Shown in pieces: positions 1-6,163 of a stretch of DNA of 7,165 nt. Below the pieces are notes generated by a model, which made no database searches, was not told the origin of the DNA, and saw only the letters and a list, made by a program, of their open reading frames with translations. The translations under genes were made by a program, and so were the position numbers. Origin of the DNA: Variovorax sp. (GTDB lineage: Bacteria > Pseudomonadota > Gammaproteobacteria > Burkholderiales > Burkholderiaceae_C); the NCBI GenBank assembly GCA_028292835.1, contig JAQGLP010000569.1:1-7165 (forward strand), written 5' to 3'. Each line of letters begins with the position of its first letter. Within the stretch, counting starts at the first letter, position 1.

Positions 1-1
1 A

Positions 2-1285
2 GCAAAGGCGCCAGCACACGAACCGCGCGACCTTTGGCACGAGTCAAAATTTGGAACCTACAAAGGAGAGATCAAAGACAAAAGCGGAATTACCGTAGAA
101 ATCAACACAGACGGCCTCACAGTCACGACGACCATTGACGGCCACGAATACCGCCCGCACACGTTCAAAACAGCCGCAAAGCGCGACAGGCACATCCAAA
201 CGCGCGCCAACATTTTCGCCGGGTATGACTTGGCGTTTAGCGGCAGCGACGAAGCGACCACGCCCAAGAAGCGCGCGGCCCGCAAAGCCAAGGCGCCCGA
301 AATCGCGCCCGAACTGCTTGAACTCGCGCAGAAGTTGCAAGTTTGGGCAAATAAACAGGGCGTGGACATCAATGCCATTTTAAGCGGAGAAACACCCAGC
401 AGCGCGCCCGACATCCTGAAAGCAATGGCAGCAGATAAGCCGCTCGATGCCAAGGCGCCAGCAAAGGAAGAGACGAGCGCGCCGACGATCCAAAGTACGC
501 CCGAACCGATGCCAAGCGCACCGACAAAAGAAGACGCGAGCGCGCCAACCATCAACACCCAAGCCGTTCTTTTTGAAGGCGCCGAACCCACAGCCGACGC
601 CAAAGCCCCAGAAATGCCCGTCACAGACCCGAAACCGAACTGGACAGAGCGAGAACTTGAAGACGCCGCGCAAATGTTTGAAGAACGCGCCCAAATGTAT
701 CACGAGCGAGCAAAAGACGCAGACGATCAGACAGCCCAGCGCGCCAAGGCCGACGCGGAAAGCGCAGAAAGCAGCGCCCGACAAACACGCGCCAACCTTG
801 CAGCCAAGCGCGCCGCCACCGCACCGACCGACACCGCGCGCGCCGTCGAAGAAGTCAAAGCGCGCCGACAACACGAAGCCGCTTTTAAAGCGTGGACTTC
901 ATTAAACGAAACCGCCACGAGCGAAGACATCAAGAGCGCGAGCCGGAACTTAAACGCCGCTTGCGATGCACTAAACGCGATCCTAAGCACACCCGAACAC
1001 GAAGCCGCCCAGCAACACCGCGCGAACATGGCGCGCTATTTTGCCGAACTGCGCACGATCCGACCAACAACAACGCCAGCACTTGACACGAACGACATAA
1101 CGGACAAACAGAACGCACGCGCAAGCATAATACCGAAGCGCGCGGACAAACGCCGCACCAGTCCGCGCGCGACATCACCACGCACCACCAACCGCACTAA
1201 CCATCACAGCAACAGGCGAAGCATGAATACCCGCAACATCCCAGCAGCACGACACCGCACCGAGCAAGACGGCGGAAGGATATAG
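2..1285 (+). CDS. Unknown Ala/Pro-rich, helical protein with basic tail (5' end cut by window)
   Basis: The frame is open from the left edge to the TAG at 1283-1285 (427 visible residues). An apparent TTG start at 230 is therefore probably internal, because in-frame protein-like sequence precedes it. Visible layout: a beta-rich segment at residues 17-60 (FGTYKGEIKDKSGITVEI and following); a basic patch near 86-98 (TPKKRAARKAKAP); a short helical stretch around 101-128; an Ala/Pro/Thr linker with a duplicated 16-residue unit (about 149-185); a charged, Ala-rich, probably helical or coiled-coil region (about 218-350); and a tail of about 70 residues rich in Arg, Thr, Asn and His with few hydrophobic residues. 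The motif AKAP recurs four times. I do not recognise the family. The basic tail and patch would suit nucleic-acid binding, but that is inference. It lies upstream of another plus-strand unknown gene. The coding strand is strikingly poor in T. Confidence 0.75.
   Translation, partial: AKAPAHEPRDLWHESKFGTYKGEIKDKSGITVEINTDGLTVTTTIDGHEYRPHTFKTAAKRDRHIQTRANIFAGYDLAFSGSDEATTPKKRAARKAKAPEIAPELLELAQKLQVWANKQGVDINAILSGETPSSAPDILKAMAADKPLDAKAPAKEETSAPTIQSTPEPMPSAPTKEDASAPTINTQAVLFEGAEPTADAKAPEMPVTDPKPNWTERELEDAAQMFEERAQMYHERAKDADDQTAQRAKADAESAESSARQTRANLAAKRAATAPTDTARAVEEVKARRQHEAAFKAWTSLNETATSEDIKSASRNLNAACDALNAILSTPEHEAAQQHRANMARYFAELRTIRPTTTPALDTNDITDKQNARASIIPKRADKRRTSPRATSPRTTNRTNHHSNRRSMNTRNIPAARHRTEQDGGRI
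446..556 (+). repeat. Imperfect direct repeat (about 48 bp, two copies) inside the first gene
   Basis: Copy one is about 446-493 and copy two about 508-556, an offset of 62 bases. Both begin GATGCCAAG and share GAGCGCGCC near the end. They encode DAKAPAKEETSAPTIQ and MPSAPTKEDASAPTIN, so the similarity is clear at both DNA and protein level. This is an internal duplication in the Ala/Pro linker, probably a flexible spacer rather than a mobile repeat. Confidence 0.7.
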
Positions 1286-1419
1286 CCGAGGGGAACCGTA
1301 AGAAGTTCCCCTATACCTATACAGTAGCAAGGGAAAGTTTTTCTATACAACCTTACTACCTACCAAAAACAGTTTGAAAGTTCCGACCTATACCCACGAC
1401 CTACTCAGGTAAAACCAAA
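1286..1419 (+). promoter_or_regulatory. Spacer with repeated CTATAC / ACCTA motifs; possible promoter or operator region
   Basis: This 134-bp non-coding gap precedes the 203-residue gene. CTATAC occurs at 1311, 1317 (tandem), 1343 and 1388, and ACCTA occurs at about 1315, 1358, 1386 and 1399. TATACA at 1344-1349 resembles a -10 box, but I see no convincing -35 at the usual distance. TTGAAA at 1374-1379 resembles a -35, but no good -10 follows at 16-18 bp. A modest Shine-Dalgarno-like AGGT (1407-1410) lies 9 bases before the ATG at 1420. The region is probably regulatory; the exact promoter is unresolved. Confidence 0.35.
1289..1312 (+). other. RNA hairpin just after the first gene
   Basis: The arms AGGGGAAC (1289-1296) and GTTCCCCT (1305-1312) pair perfectly over 8 bp around an 8-nt loop. 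The hairpin begins 3 bases after the TAG stop codon. It is not followed directly by a T tract (the next bases are ATACCTATAC), so it is a poor match to an intrinsic terminator. It may be a weak terminator, a 3'-end stabilising structure, or a processing site between two co-transcribed genes. Confidence 0.55.
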
Positions 1420-2031
1420 ATGCAAACACGACGCACAAACACCCATCCAATCTTTTCGGTTTATTCCTTCGACGGTTTAAATTGGCACGTTTTTAAAGGC
1501 GCCAAAGAAGGCGCCGACATCGCGCAGTGTCAGAACAGCCCCTACCGCGTTATTTTAAATGCGCAAGACGAGCTATACCACTTGGTTCTCGGCGACGACT
1601 TAAACGACCTACAAGAGTTGGGACTATACCCGACGATTGGTCATGCCATGCAAGCCGCAGCAAAGCACAACAGCGACGCGACACGCACAACCGGGCTTCT
1701 TACATGGAAGCCGCAGCATGACGATCCTTTCGATTGCATCAGTCGCGCGGGAGTGTGGAACATCGAAGCCAAGGGCAAAGAGTTCCAACTGTGCCAGGGC
1801 GTTCAAGTCCTGGCACGTTACACCACGCTCGAAGAAGCGCAAGACCGGGGCGAAGGAATGGCCCAGGCTGAAGCCAGCCGCGACCGAATAAAAGACCACG
1901 CACAACAACTGCTCGAAGCGCTCGAAGCCGCGCGCAAACAGTTGAAGGAATATACATTCGATTGCGACACAGAGGGGCAGAAGGTTTTGCGGAAGATAGA
2001 AAGCACGCTCCAACTCGTTCAAGGCGCCTAA
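1420..2031 (+). CDS. Unknown 203-residue protein of phage-accessory type
   Basis: The ATG at 1420 has a modest AGGT 9 bases upstream, and the frame ends at TAA 2029-2031. The N-terminal part (about 10-82) is mixed alpha/beta with several Trp, Tyr and Phe residues (VYSFDGLNWHVFKG). A second small segment (about 110-148, VWNIEAKGKEFQLCQG then TTLEEAQDRGEGMA) has the look of a compact W-strand, F-strand, helix module. The C-terminal segment (about 150-200) is helical, with QQLLEALEAARKQLKEY, a pattern that recurs in short phage hypothetical proteins. There is no signal peptide or membrane segment. The function is unknown. The gene is followed after 26 bases by a strong terminator, so it ends its transcription unit. 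Confidence 0.8.
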   Translation: MQTRRTNTHPIFSVYSFDGLNWHVFKGAKEGADIAQCQNSPYRVILNAQDELYHLVLGDDLNDLQELGLYPTIGHAMQAAAKHNSDATRTTGLLTWKPQHDDPFDCISRAGVWNIEAKGKEFQLCQGVQVLARYTTLEEAQDRGEGMAQAEASRDRIKDHAQQLLEALEAARKQLKEYTFDCDTEGQKVLRKIESTLQLVQGA

Positions 2032-2057
2032 AGAGAGAAGGCTATACAAATAGCAAC

Positions 2058-2085
2058 GCCCCGATTTATCCAATCGGGGCTTTTT
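2058..2085 (+). terminator. Intrinsic terminator of the plus-strand unit
   Basis: The arms GCCCCGATT (2058-2066) and AATCGGGGC (2072-2080) form a perfect 9-bp stem with a 5-nt TATCC loop, followed by five T (2081-2085). It sits 26 bases after the plus-strand stop and 4 bases before the last base of the convergent minus-strand gene. Read on the minus strand, the same hairpin is followed by GTTGCTATTTG, a weaker T-rich stretch, so it may terminate both converging transcripts but is clearly better on the plus strand. Confidence 0.9.
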
Positions 2086-2089
2086 CGTT

Positions 2090-4420
2090 TCAATCTTCGT
2101 CTTCCGCGTCAAATATCGAATCGCTGACAGCCGGCGGCGCGGGTAGCATTTCAGCAAAATCCTTGTCGGAAAGTTTGGGATAGCCCTCCATCCATTCCAG
2201 CGCGAAGGGAATTAGCTTTCCTTTCGTATACGTGCAGTTGACACCAATCGCGCGCAACGAGTCCATTTTGCGGTTCAAGAGTTTCCCGAAGGCCATTACG
2301 TTTCGCGGCAAAACATCCTTTGTTAGATCCGCAATGGCCCGGTCGCGCATTCGCATCTTCCCCAGCAAATCTTCCCGCTCATAGTCCTCAGCGTCGAGCG
2401 ATTGGATCGCGGCATGAGTGCAGACCGCTCTATACAGGTCGCGCGTCGGCAAATCTACATTTTTACAACCGCGCTTGAACTCGGAGAGCATCAGCGAATG
2501 GATCGCATCAGCGAACGGTTCATCATTCGCCACGCGCTTGGTTTCTTCGAGCGCGCCGGTATACGCGGTTAAAAACTCTCCCGACTCCCAGGGCAAAGCA
2601 CTTTCCGCTGCAACGACCCACTGCGCAAAGTCAACCATGCCACCACCCACTTCCGGTTCAGGAGTCGCGTGCAAACAGGTCAGGCCCACAGCGACCGCAT
2701 CCAATAGGGCGCCCAGAACGCGCGGGTGAAGCTCTAAAAATTCATCCCACAACCGACGCACAGATTTCTTCTCTCCCGTCTCAAAGCGCGGGATGTGAAC
2801 GAATATAAGGCGACGCTGCAAGTCTTCGCGGCCCAGCAAGTTATCAATACCGTTCAGCAGCATCGGACGCTTGACGCTAAATATCTTCTCTTCGTCGTCG
2901 GTATGAAGGCGCCGCGTTGCAAAGTTTCCGTCAGTCGCCACACGACACAGCGCGTCACTTTGCCACTTTTGCAGCCCTGAAAGGTTGTCGAAACCCTGTA
3001 TAAACCGGTTTTGTGCCTGGATAAACAAGTCGCGCGGTGTTTCTGGAACATCAGCGAGGATCAGCTTGTTTGGATCAATAAGTTGCCGCAACATCTTCGA
3101 GCGTTCGGTTTTGCCCGCGTCCTGTTGACCGGACACAACCAAACCCGCAAACGGTTGAAGTGGTGCGCGCAGACACCCAAACAACCAACCGATCATTAGC
3201 ACCCAGTTTGTTTCCGATCCCGGCGAAAACAGTTCCTTGAAGTCTTGCCATACGACCGCATTGTTTTCGTTGCGAATCGGCGTGGGAAGCGGCTGAGTGC
3301 CCGACGCGCGCCGGAAAACGACTGGTGGATTATCTATTACTCGCCAACCGCCTTCTACGTCGTCGCCAATCTCAACGGCTTCCCCGGCTTTGTTCGCAAG
3401 GTCGAGATACAGGCGCCCGCCAAAGCCGACGATGCGCGGCGTGATTTCTTTCTCTTCACCTTTTCTCATCGCTTCCGCCTTCAAGCGGTGAATGGCGATG
3501 GCAAAGACCTGATCTATCGGCAAAAGCCCCAGGCGTTCGCCACAGATTTCATCGAGCAAGTATTTGAGGCGCGTTGAGTTGAGTGGATAGGTTTCGCGCT
3601 TTCCATCCCACATAACCGACAAAAACGTGTCTTCAGTGTCGTTGTAGAGACGCATTTCAAGCGCCGGTTCGCGCAGGATGTCAAGCAGTTGGTCGGCGTG
3701 TTCGGCGGCGCTAATGGCCCGTCCTTTGGTTTTTGGTGCGGACTTGGCTTTGGAGCTTTGTGGTGGTGGTGTAGGCATTTCGGGTGCTTTGGGTTTTACG
3801 CTTTTCCACTGCGCGATCTGCTCTTTAGAAGCAGTTGGCAAATCGAAAAGCGCGCTCGGCACATCCTTCTTCAAGGCGCGGCAAGCGTTCAAATAATCCA
3901 GCAATCCCGTTGTGTCTGCCAGGGGATAAAGGCGCGTCTGAACTGTTTGGCGTTTGCCGCCCAGTTCTTTCCACGAAGCCGCGAGTTTTCGTTCGCGCGT
4001 TGTCGTTGGCGGTAGGGTGTGCAGTTCCTTAACGCCGTGTTTGCCCAGCACTTCCAGAACCGCGTGAACACCATCAAGAGAGTAAGTGCAAAAGGCCGCA
4101 ATCCCTTCTTGATGGAGTAGCCAAACGTCGAGTTCAGAAAAGGCGATCCATACCGTTAACGGTAATTTCGAGTCCAGAATTTCTAAAACCGTTGGCAGAT
4201 TATACGATGTTGACGCGGGGTCTGGGCCAGAAACCCAGGCGTATGTTTTCTTCGAGCGTTCAGGGTGACGAAACAGGCGCCGAGTCCCGGCGAAGGTGTG
4301 GTCACAGTCGAAAACCGGGAAGTCCCAAAACGTGCCATCTGCTTCATCGGCGCCTTGAAGAAGTTGGAAATGGGCGGCTGTTTCAGCGCTTAGGCCGTTT
4401 GGGAGTAGTTGGTTTGTCAT
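2090..4420 (-). CDS. Replication ATPase (primase/helicase-like P-loop protein) of a mobile element, 776 residues
   Basis: The protein probably hydrolyses ATP to drive DNA unwinding or primase loading during replication of the element. A Walker A motif GQQDAGKT lies at residues 431-438 (bases 3107-3130). A Walker B-like strand FIQGFDNL is at about 473-480, a sensor-like LLNGIDNL at about 521-528, and arginines R536/R537 follow. The segment around ALCRVATDGNFATRRLHTDD is characteristic of ATPases found in phages and integrative elements. The C-terminal part (about 700-745) looks like a winged helix (FGKLLNRKMDSLRAIGV). Residues about 86-176 resemble a Toprim fold with missing acidic residues, and a Pro/Lys linker (about 205-235) joins the halves. 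I chose ATG 4420 over an earlier in-frame start at 4540: the extra 40 residues look non-coding and would overlap the upstream small gene heavily. The Shine-Dalgarno signal is weak (GAAAAGAA), so coupling to the upstream gene is likely. The family call is from memory of the motifs. Confidence 0.85.
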   Translation of the reverse strand: MTNQLLPNGLSAETAAHFQLLQGADEADGTFWDFPVFDCDHTFAGTRRLFRHPERSKKTYAWVSGPDPASTSYNLPTVLEILDSKLPLTVWIAFSELDVWLLHQEGIAAFCTYSLDGVHAVLEVLGKHGVKELHTLPPTTTRERKLAASWKELGGKRQTVQTRLYPLADTTGLLDYLNACRALKKDVPSALFDLPTASKEQIAQWKSVKPKAPEMPTPPPQSSKAKSAPKTKGRAISAAEHADQLLDILREPALEMRLYNDTEDTFLSVMWDGKRETYPLNSTRLKYLLDEICGERLGLLPIDQVFAIAIHRLKAEAMRKGEEKEITPRIVGFGGRLYLDLANKAGEAVEIGDDVEGGWRVIDNPPVVFRRASGTQPLPTPIRNENNAVVWQDFKELFSPGSETNWVLMIGWLFGCLRAPLQPFAGLVVSGQQDAGKTERSKMLRQLIDPNKLILADVPETPRDLFIQAQNRFIQGFDNLSGLQKWQSDALCRVATDGNFATRRLHTDDEEKIFSVKRPMLLNGIDNLLGREDLQRRLIFVHIPRFETGEKKSVRRLWDEFLELHPRVLGALLDAVAVGLTCLHATPEPEVGGGMVDFAQWVVAAESALPWESGEFLTAYTGALEETKRVANDEPFADAIHSLMLSEFKRGCKNVDLPTRDLYRAVCTHAAIQSLDAEDYEREDLLGKMRMRDRAIADLTKDVLPRNVMAFGKLLNRKMDSLRAIGVNCTYTKGKLIPFALEWMEGYPKLSDKDFAEMLPAPPAVSDSIFDAEDED

Positions 4421-4595
4421 GTTCTTTTCGCGGTTCTCGTCCGCCTCTTCCGCCGCGTGGGTTCGCCTTTGCCCAATCCAAATAACGCGCCCACTGGTTA
4501 GAACTGAGCGCGACACCGAACTCGCGCAGTTCGTTCTCAAGGAGCGAAGGAATTACGCCGCCACCTCTGCGAATCGCCCTTTGATTCCACCGCAT
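4383..4595 (-). CDS. Small basic unknown protein (56-70 residues, start uncertain)
   Basis: This frame fills the gap between the basic beta-rich gene and the ATPase gene and ends with TGA at 4383-4385, 38 bases inside the ATPase gene. The core SLLENELREFGVALSSNQ is followed by WARYLDWAKANP and reads like a real amphipathic helical protein. The tail is Gly/Arg- and Lys/Pro-rich (GGRGGREPRK, PTTPKRPKR). An ATG at 4595 has no visible Shine-Dalgarno and would overlap the upstream gene by 43 bases. An alternative is the ATT at 4553-4551, which overlaps the upstream TAA by one base (TAATT) and is preceded by AGAGGTGG with 7-base spacing. The basic tail suggests nucleic-acid contact, but the function is unknown. 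Confidence 0.55.
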   Translation of the reverse strand: MRWNQRAIRRGGGVIPSLLENELREFGVALSSNQWARYLDWAKANPRGGRGGREPRKEHDKPTTPKRPKR

Positions 4596-4924
4596 TCGAT
4601 TCGTTGGCCGTCTCTACTAATAAGCGTGCCCCATTTCAAAAACGCCTTGACGCGCACATCGAAATAGCGGCCTTTTGGCTGACGCTCACACAAAACAGTG
4701 GGACGGCGAACGTTTGTTCCATCTGCTCGTGCGTAATAACGAAGCTGAATCCGTTCAACCGTTTTTACCTTTTTGCTTTTTCCTGGAAATCTAAGTTCCC
4801 ATACATCGCCTTTGCGCGGACGAAAGAAGAAAAGGCTCTGATCGCCAATCTGAATCGGCGTGTTGCGTTTTCTTAGTTCCTCTCGCCATTGACGCAATCT
4901 TTCGGGGTCAGGTGTTTTAGTCAT
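4553..4924 (-). CDS. Unknown basic, beta-rich protein (123 residues)
   Basis: The ATG at 4924 overlaps the stop of the upstream coiled-coil gene as ATGA (4921-4924), with AGGAAA 6 bases upstream; the frame ends at TAA 4553-4555. The N-terminal 20 residues are a charged helix (PERLRQWREELRKRN). The rest is rich in Arg, Lys and alternating hydrophobic residues (SLFFFRPRKGDVWELRFPG; RIQLRYYARADGTNVRRP; RYFDVRVKAFLKWGTLIS), suggesting a small beta-barrel-like or nucleic-acid-binding fold. There is no signal peptide, membrane segment or recognisable catalytic motif. It sits between a coiled-coil gene and the replication ATPase, so a role in replication or DNA handling is possible but only inferred. 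This is the one ATGA-chain gene ending in TAA rather than TGA. Confidence 0.75.
   Translation of the reverse strand: MTKTPDPERLRQWREELRKRNTPIQIGDQSLFFFRPRKGDVWELRFPGKSKKVKTVERIQLRYYARADGTNVRRPTVLCERQPKGRYFDVRVKAFLKWGTLISRDGQRIECGGIKGRFAEVAA
4561..4568 (-). promoter_or_regulatory. Shine-Dalgarno that favours an ATT start at 4553
   Basis: On the minus strand AGAGGTGG (4568-4561) lies 7 bases before ATT (4553-4551), inside the end of the upstream gene. No comparable site precedes the ATG at 4595. This supports, but does not prove, a rare ATT initiation codon for the small gene. Confidence 0.35.
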
Positions 4925-5340
4925 GTTGGTTTTCCTGCTTGCGACTGTTCAAGTTCATCACCTAAGACGTGTTTGCAAAGCGCGATTTGATGCTCGCGCG
5001 TCAGTTGGCGCAGGATGTTCACGGTCAGCATATTGCGGCCTTCCACGTCGCTTGAATCAAACATCTGCCGCAACTGCGCATTCTCTTCGCGCAGTTCTTT
5101 ATTGACCCTCTCAATCATTACCACAGCCGCCCGCGCTATTGCGACTTCGCGGGCATATTCCCGCAGTAGTTTTTGCGCCGCGTCACGTTCCTTTTCGGCA
5201 ATCTCCTGAAGGATGGCGCTTTGACCGTCCTCTTTGTTGCACTCTTCCAACTTCTCGATGTGGGCATTGGACGAATCGAGCGCAAAACGCAACTCGTTCG
5301 CCAGGTTTTCCAAGTCCTGAATATGCTGTTTTGCGCTCAT
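4921..5340 (-). CDS. Coiled-coil protein of unknown function (139 residues)
   Basis: The ATG at 5340 forms an ATGA overlap with the upstream gene's stop, with AAAGGA (5352-5347) 6 bases before it. Residues about 5-92 are almost continuous charged helix with heptad-like hydrophobic spacing (IQDLENLANELRFAL; EIAEKERDAAQKLLREYAR; MIERVNKELREENAQLRQM), which points to a coiled coil and probable oligomer. A short C-terminal segment (about 102-130) with LTVNILRQLTREHQIALCKHVL looks like a separate helical bundle. There are no membrane segments. Similar small coiled-coil genes are common among phage accessory genes, but the pattern is low in information and gives no function. Confidence 0.8.
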   Translation of the reverse strand: MSAKQHIQDLENLANELRFALDSSNAHIEKLEECNKEDGQSAILQEIAEKERDAAQKLLREYAREVAIARAAVVMIERVNKELREENAQLRQMFDSSDVEGRNMLTVNILRQLTREHQIALCKHVLGDELEQSQAGKPT

Positions 5341-5705
5341 AGTGATTCCTTTCGCGGCATGATGCTCAGGTCAATATATGGCCCCTTGCAAGCCGCATCC
5401 AAATAAATTGACTGCGCGCGCCGTCCGTGCGGTTTTTGCGTGATGACTGAGAACGTCAACGCGCGCCAATCATCGTCGTCGGCAACGCCGGGAATCGGCC
5501 CGCACATTAGCTTGAAGATCGCATTGGCGAGAGTGTCGGCGTCCGCCGCTTCATTCGTCCAAGGCACAGCCAACACGTCCAAATCGGTTGCCATTGAACC
5601 GTGAACGACGACGCAGTAACCGTGCTTGCGGCCAATCGCGTGAATCATCGGCACCCACTGAGCATAGAACGACGTAATACCGGCATAGGCGCAGCGTTGG
5701 CTCAT
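5337..5705 (-). CDS. Small nucleotidyltransferase-like protein (122 residues)
   Basis: The start is the ATG at 5705, chosen over an in-frame start at 5753, because it makes an ATGA overlap (5702-5705) and has a strong GGTGGAGG (5717-5710) 4 bases upstream. The sequence VVVHGSMATDLDVLAVPW contains a G36-S37 pair followed by D41-x-D43, resembling the metal-binding core of the nucleotidyltransferase superfamily. A later strand YIDLSIMPR supplies a third acidic residue, D112, and HGRRAQSIYL precedes it. Such proteins could transfer a nucleotide to RNA, protein or a small molecule. The spacing between GS and the DxD is only three residues, shorter than in typical members, so activity is uncertain. 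Short proteins with this pattern occur in phages, usually annotated as hypothetical; that is from memory. Confidence 0.75.
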   Translation of the reverse strand: MSQRCAYAGITSFYAQWVPMIHAIGRKHGYCVVVHGSMATDLDVLAVPWTNEAADADTLANAIFKLMCGPIPGVADDDDWRALTFSVITQKPHGRRAQSIYLDAACKGPYIDLSIMPRKESL

Positions 5706-6163
5706 AAATCCTCCACCTGTTCGCCTACTAGTAGCGGAGCAGTCTGTTCGCAAAGGTCGCTGTCGCCGTATTCAATCGACGGGTCAAAGCGGCCATTATG
5801 CGGCTGTTCTAAATGCCAAAGGTGATGGCGCAGAAGGCACGCTTTCAATGCGTCCCGCTCGGCTTCGGCTTTGAGTCGCGCGGCTCGTTCGTCGTCCACG
5901 AGTGCGTTTAGTGCCTGATTCTCAGCACACGACGAACACCACGTCACGCCTTCTAATTCTTCAGGCGAAATGCTCTGCTCGAAACAAGCGCCGCAATTCA
6001 CGCATTTCCAAGCGGCGAGAGCATTAGCGCGGGTGCGTTCGGCGTCAAGTGTGGCAAGAATACGAGGAATTATTTCAAAGTTTCCCAACCCTGCATCACG
6101 AGATGTTCTCTCACGAATTGACGCTTCCTCTTCAGCGCTCAGTGGTGTTTGTTCGTTGTTCAT
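5702..6163 (-). CDS. Zinc-ribbon-like protein of unknown role (153 residues)
   Basis: The chosen start is ATG 6163, which overlaps the previous stop as ATGA (6160-6163) and has a purine-rich GGAGGGGGTGG (6182-6172) 8 bases upstream. A longer frame from 6253 would add 30 residues overlapping the neighbour and is less likely. Residues C54-x2-C57 and C76-x2-C79 (KCVNCGACF and WCSSCAEN) form a four-cysteine zinc-ribbon pattern with an extra C60. The N-terminal part (about 9-46: SAEEEASIRERT then IPRILATLDAERTRA) resembles a helical module frequent in short phage and actinobacterial hypothetical proteins, and residues 80-112 are a charged helix. It is probably cytoplasmic and binds metal. Nucleic-acid or protein binding is plausible; no catalytic motif is visible. 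Confidence 0.8.
   Translation of the reverse strand: MNNEQTPLSAEEEASIRERTSRDAGLGNFEIIPRILATLDAERTRANALAAWKCVNCGACFEQSISPEELEGVTWCSSCAENQALNALVDDERAARLKAEAERDALKACLLRHHLWHLEQPHNGRFDPSIEYGDSDLCEQTAPLLVGEQVEDL
5710..5717 (-). promoter_or_regulatory. Shine-Dalgarno fixing the start at 5705
   Basis: GGTGGAGG on the minus strand lies 4 bases before the ATG at 5705 and inside the end of the zinc-ribbon gene. It favours this start over the longer frame from 5753. Confidence 0.7.

Noticed and set aside
230..232. TTG as the start of the first plus-strand gene
   Set aside because: The same frame is open and protein-like back to the left edge, so the gene is better treated as cut by the window.
58..624. 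Long hydrophobic minus-strand frame (188 residues) with repeated Gly/Ala/Val/Ser segments resembling a membrane protein
   Set aside because: It lies antisense to the Ala/Pro-rich gene. Reverse complements of Ala/Pro/Asp codons naturally give Gly/Ala/Val-like runs. No Shine-Dalgarno or gene-like context supports it.
380..874. Minus-strand Cys/Phe/Gly-rich frame of 164 residues
   Set aside because: Shadow of the T-poor plus-strand gene; the unusual Cys and Phe content comes from reverse-complemented Ala and Glu/Lys codons.
1374..1394. TTGAAA followed by TATACC as a promoter
   Set aside because: The two hexamers are only 9 bases apart, far short of the usual 16-18.
3245..3577. Plus-strand 110-residue frame that reads rather protein-like
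   Set aside because: It is wholly antisense to the middle of the replication ATPase, whose motifs and length make it the real gene, and it has no neighbours on that strand.
4421..4540. 40-residue N-terminal extension of the replication ATPase
   Set aside because: Its composition looks out-of-frame, it overlaps the small basic gene, and a natural MTNQLL start follows at 4420.
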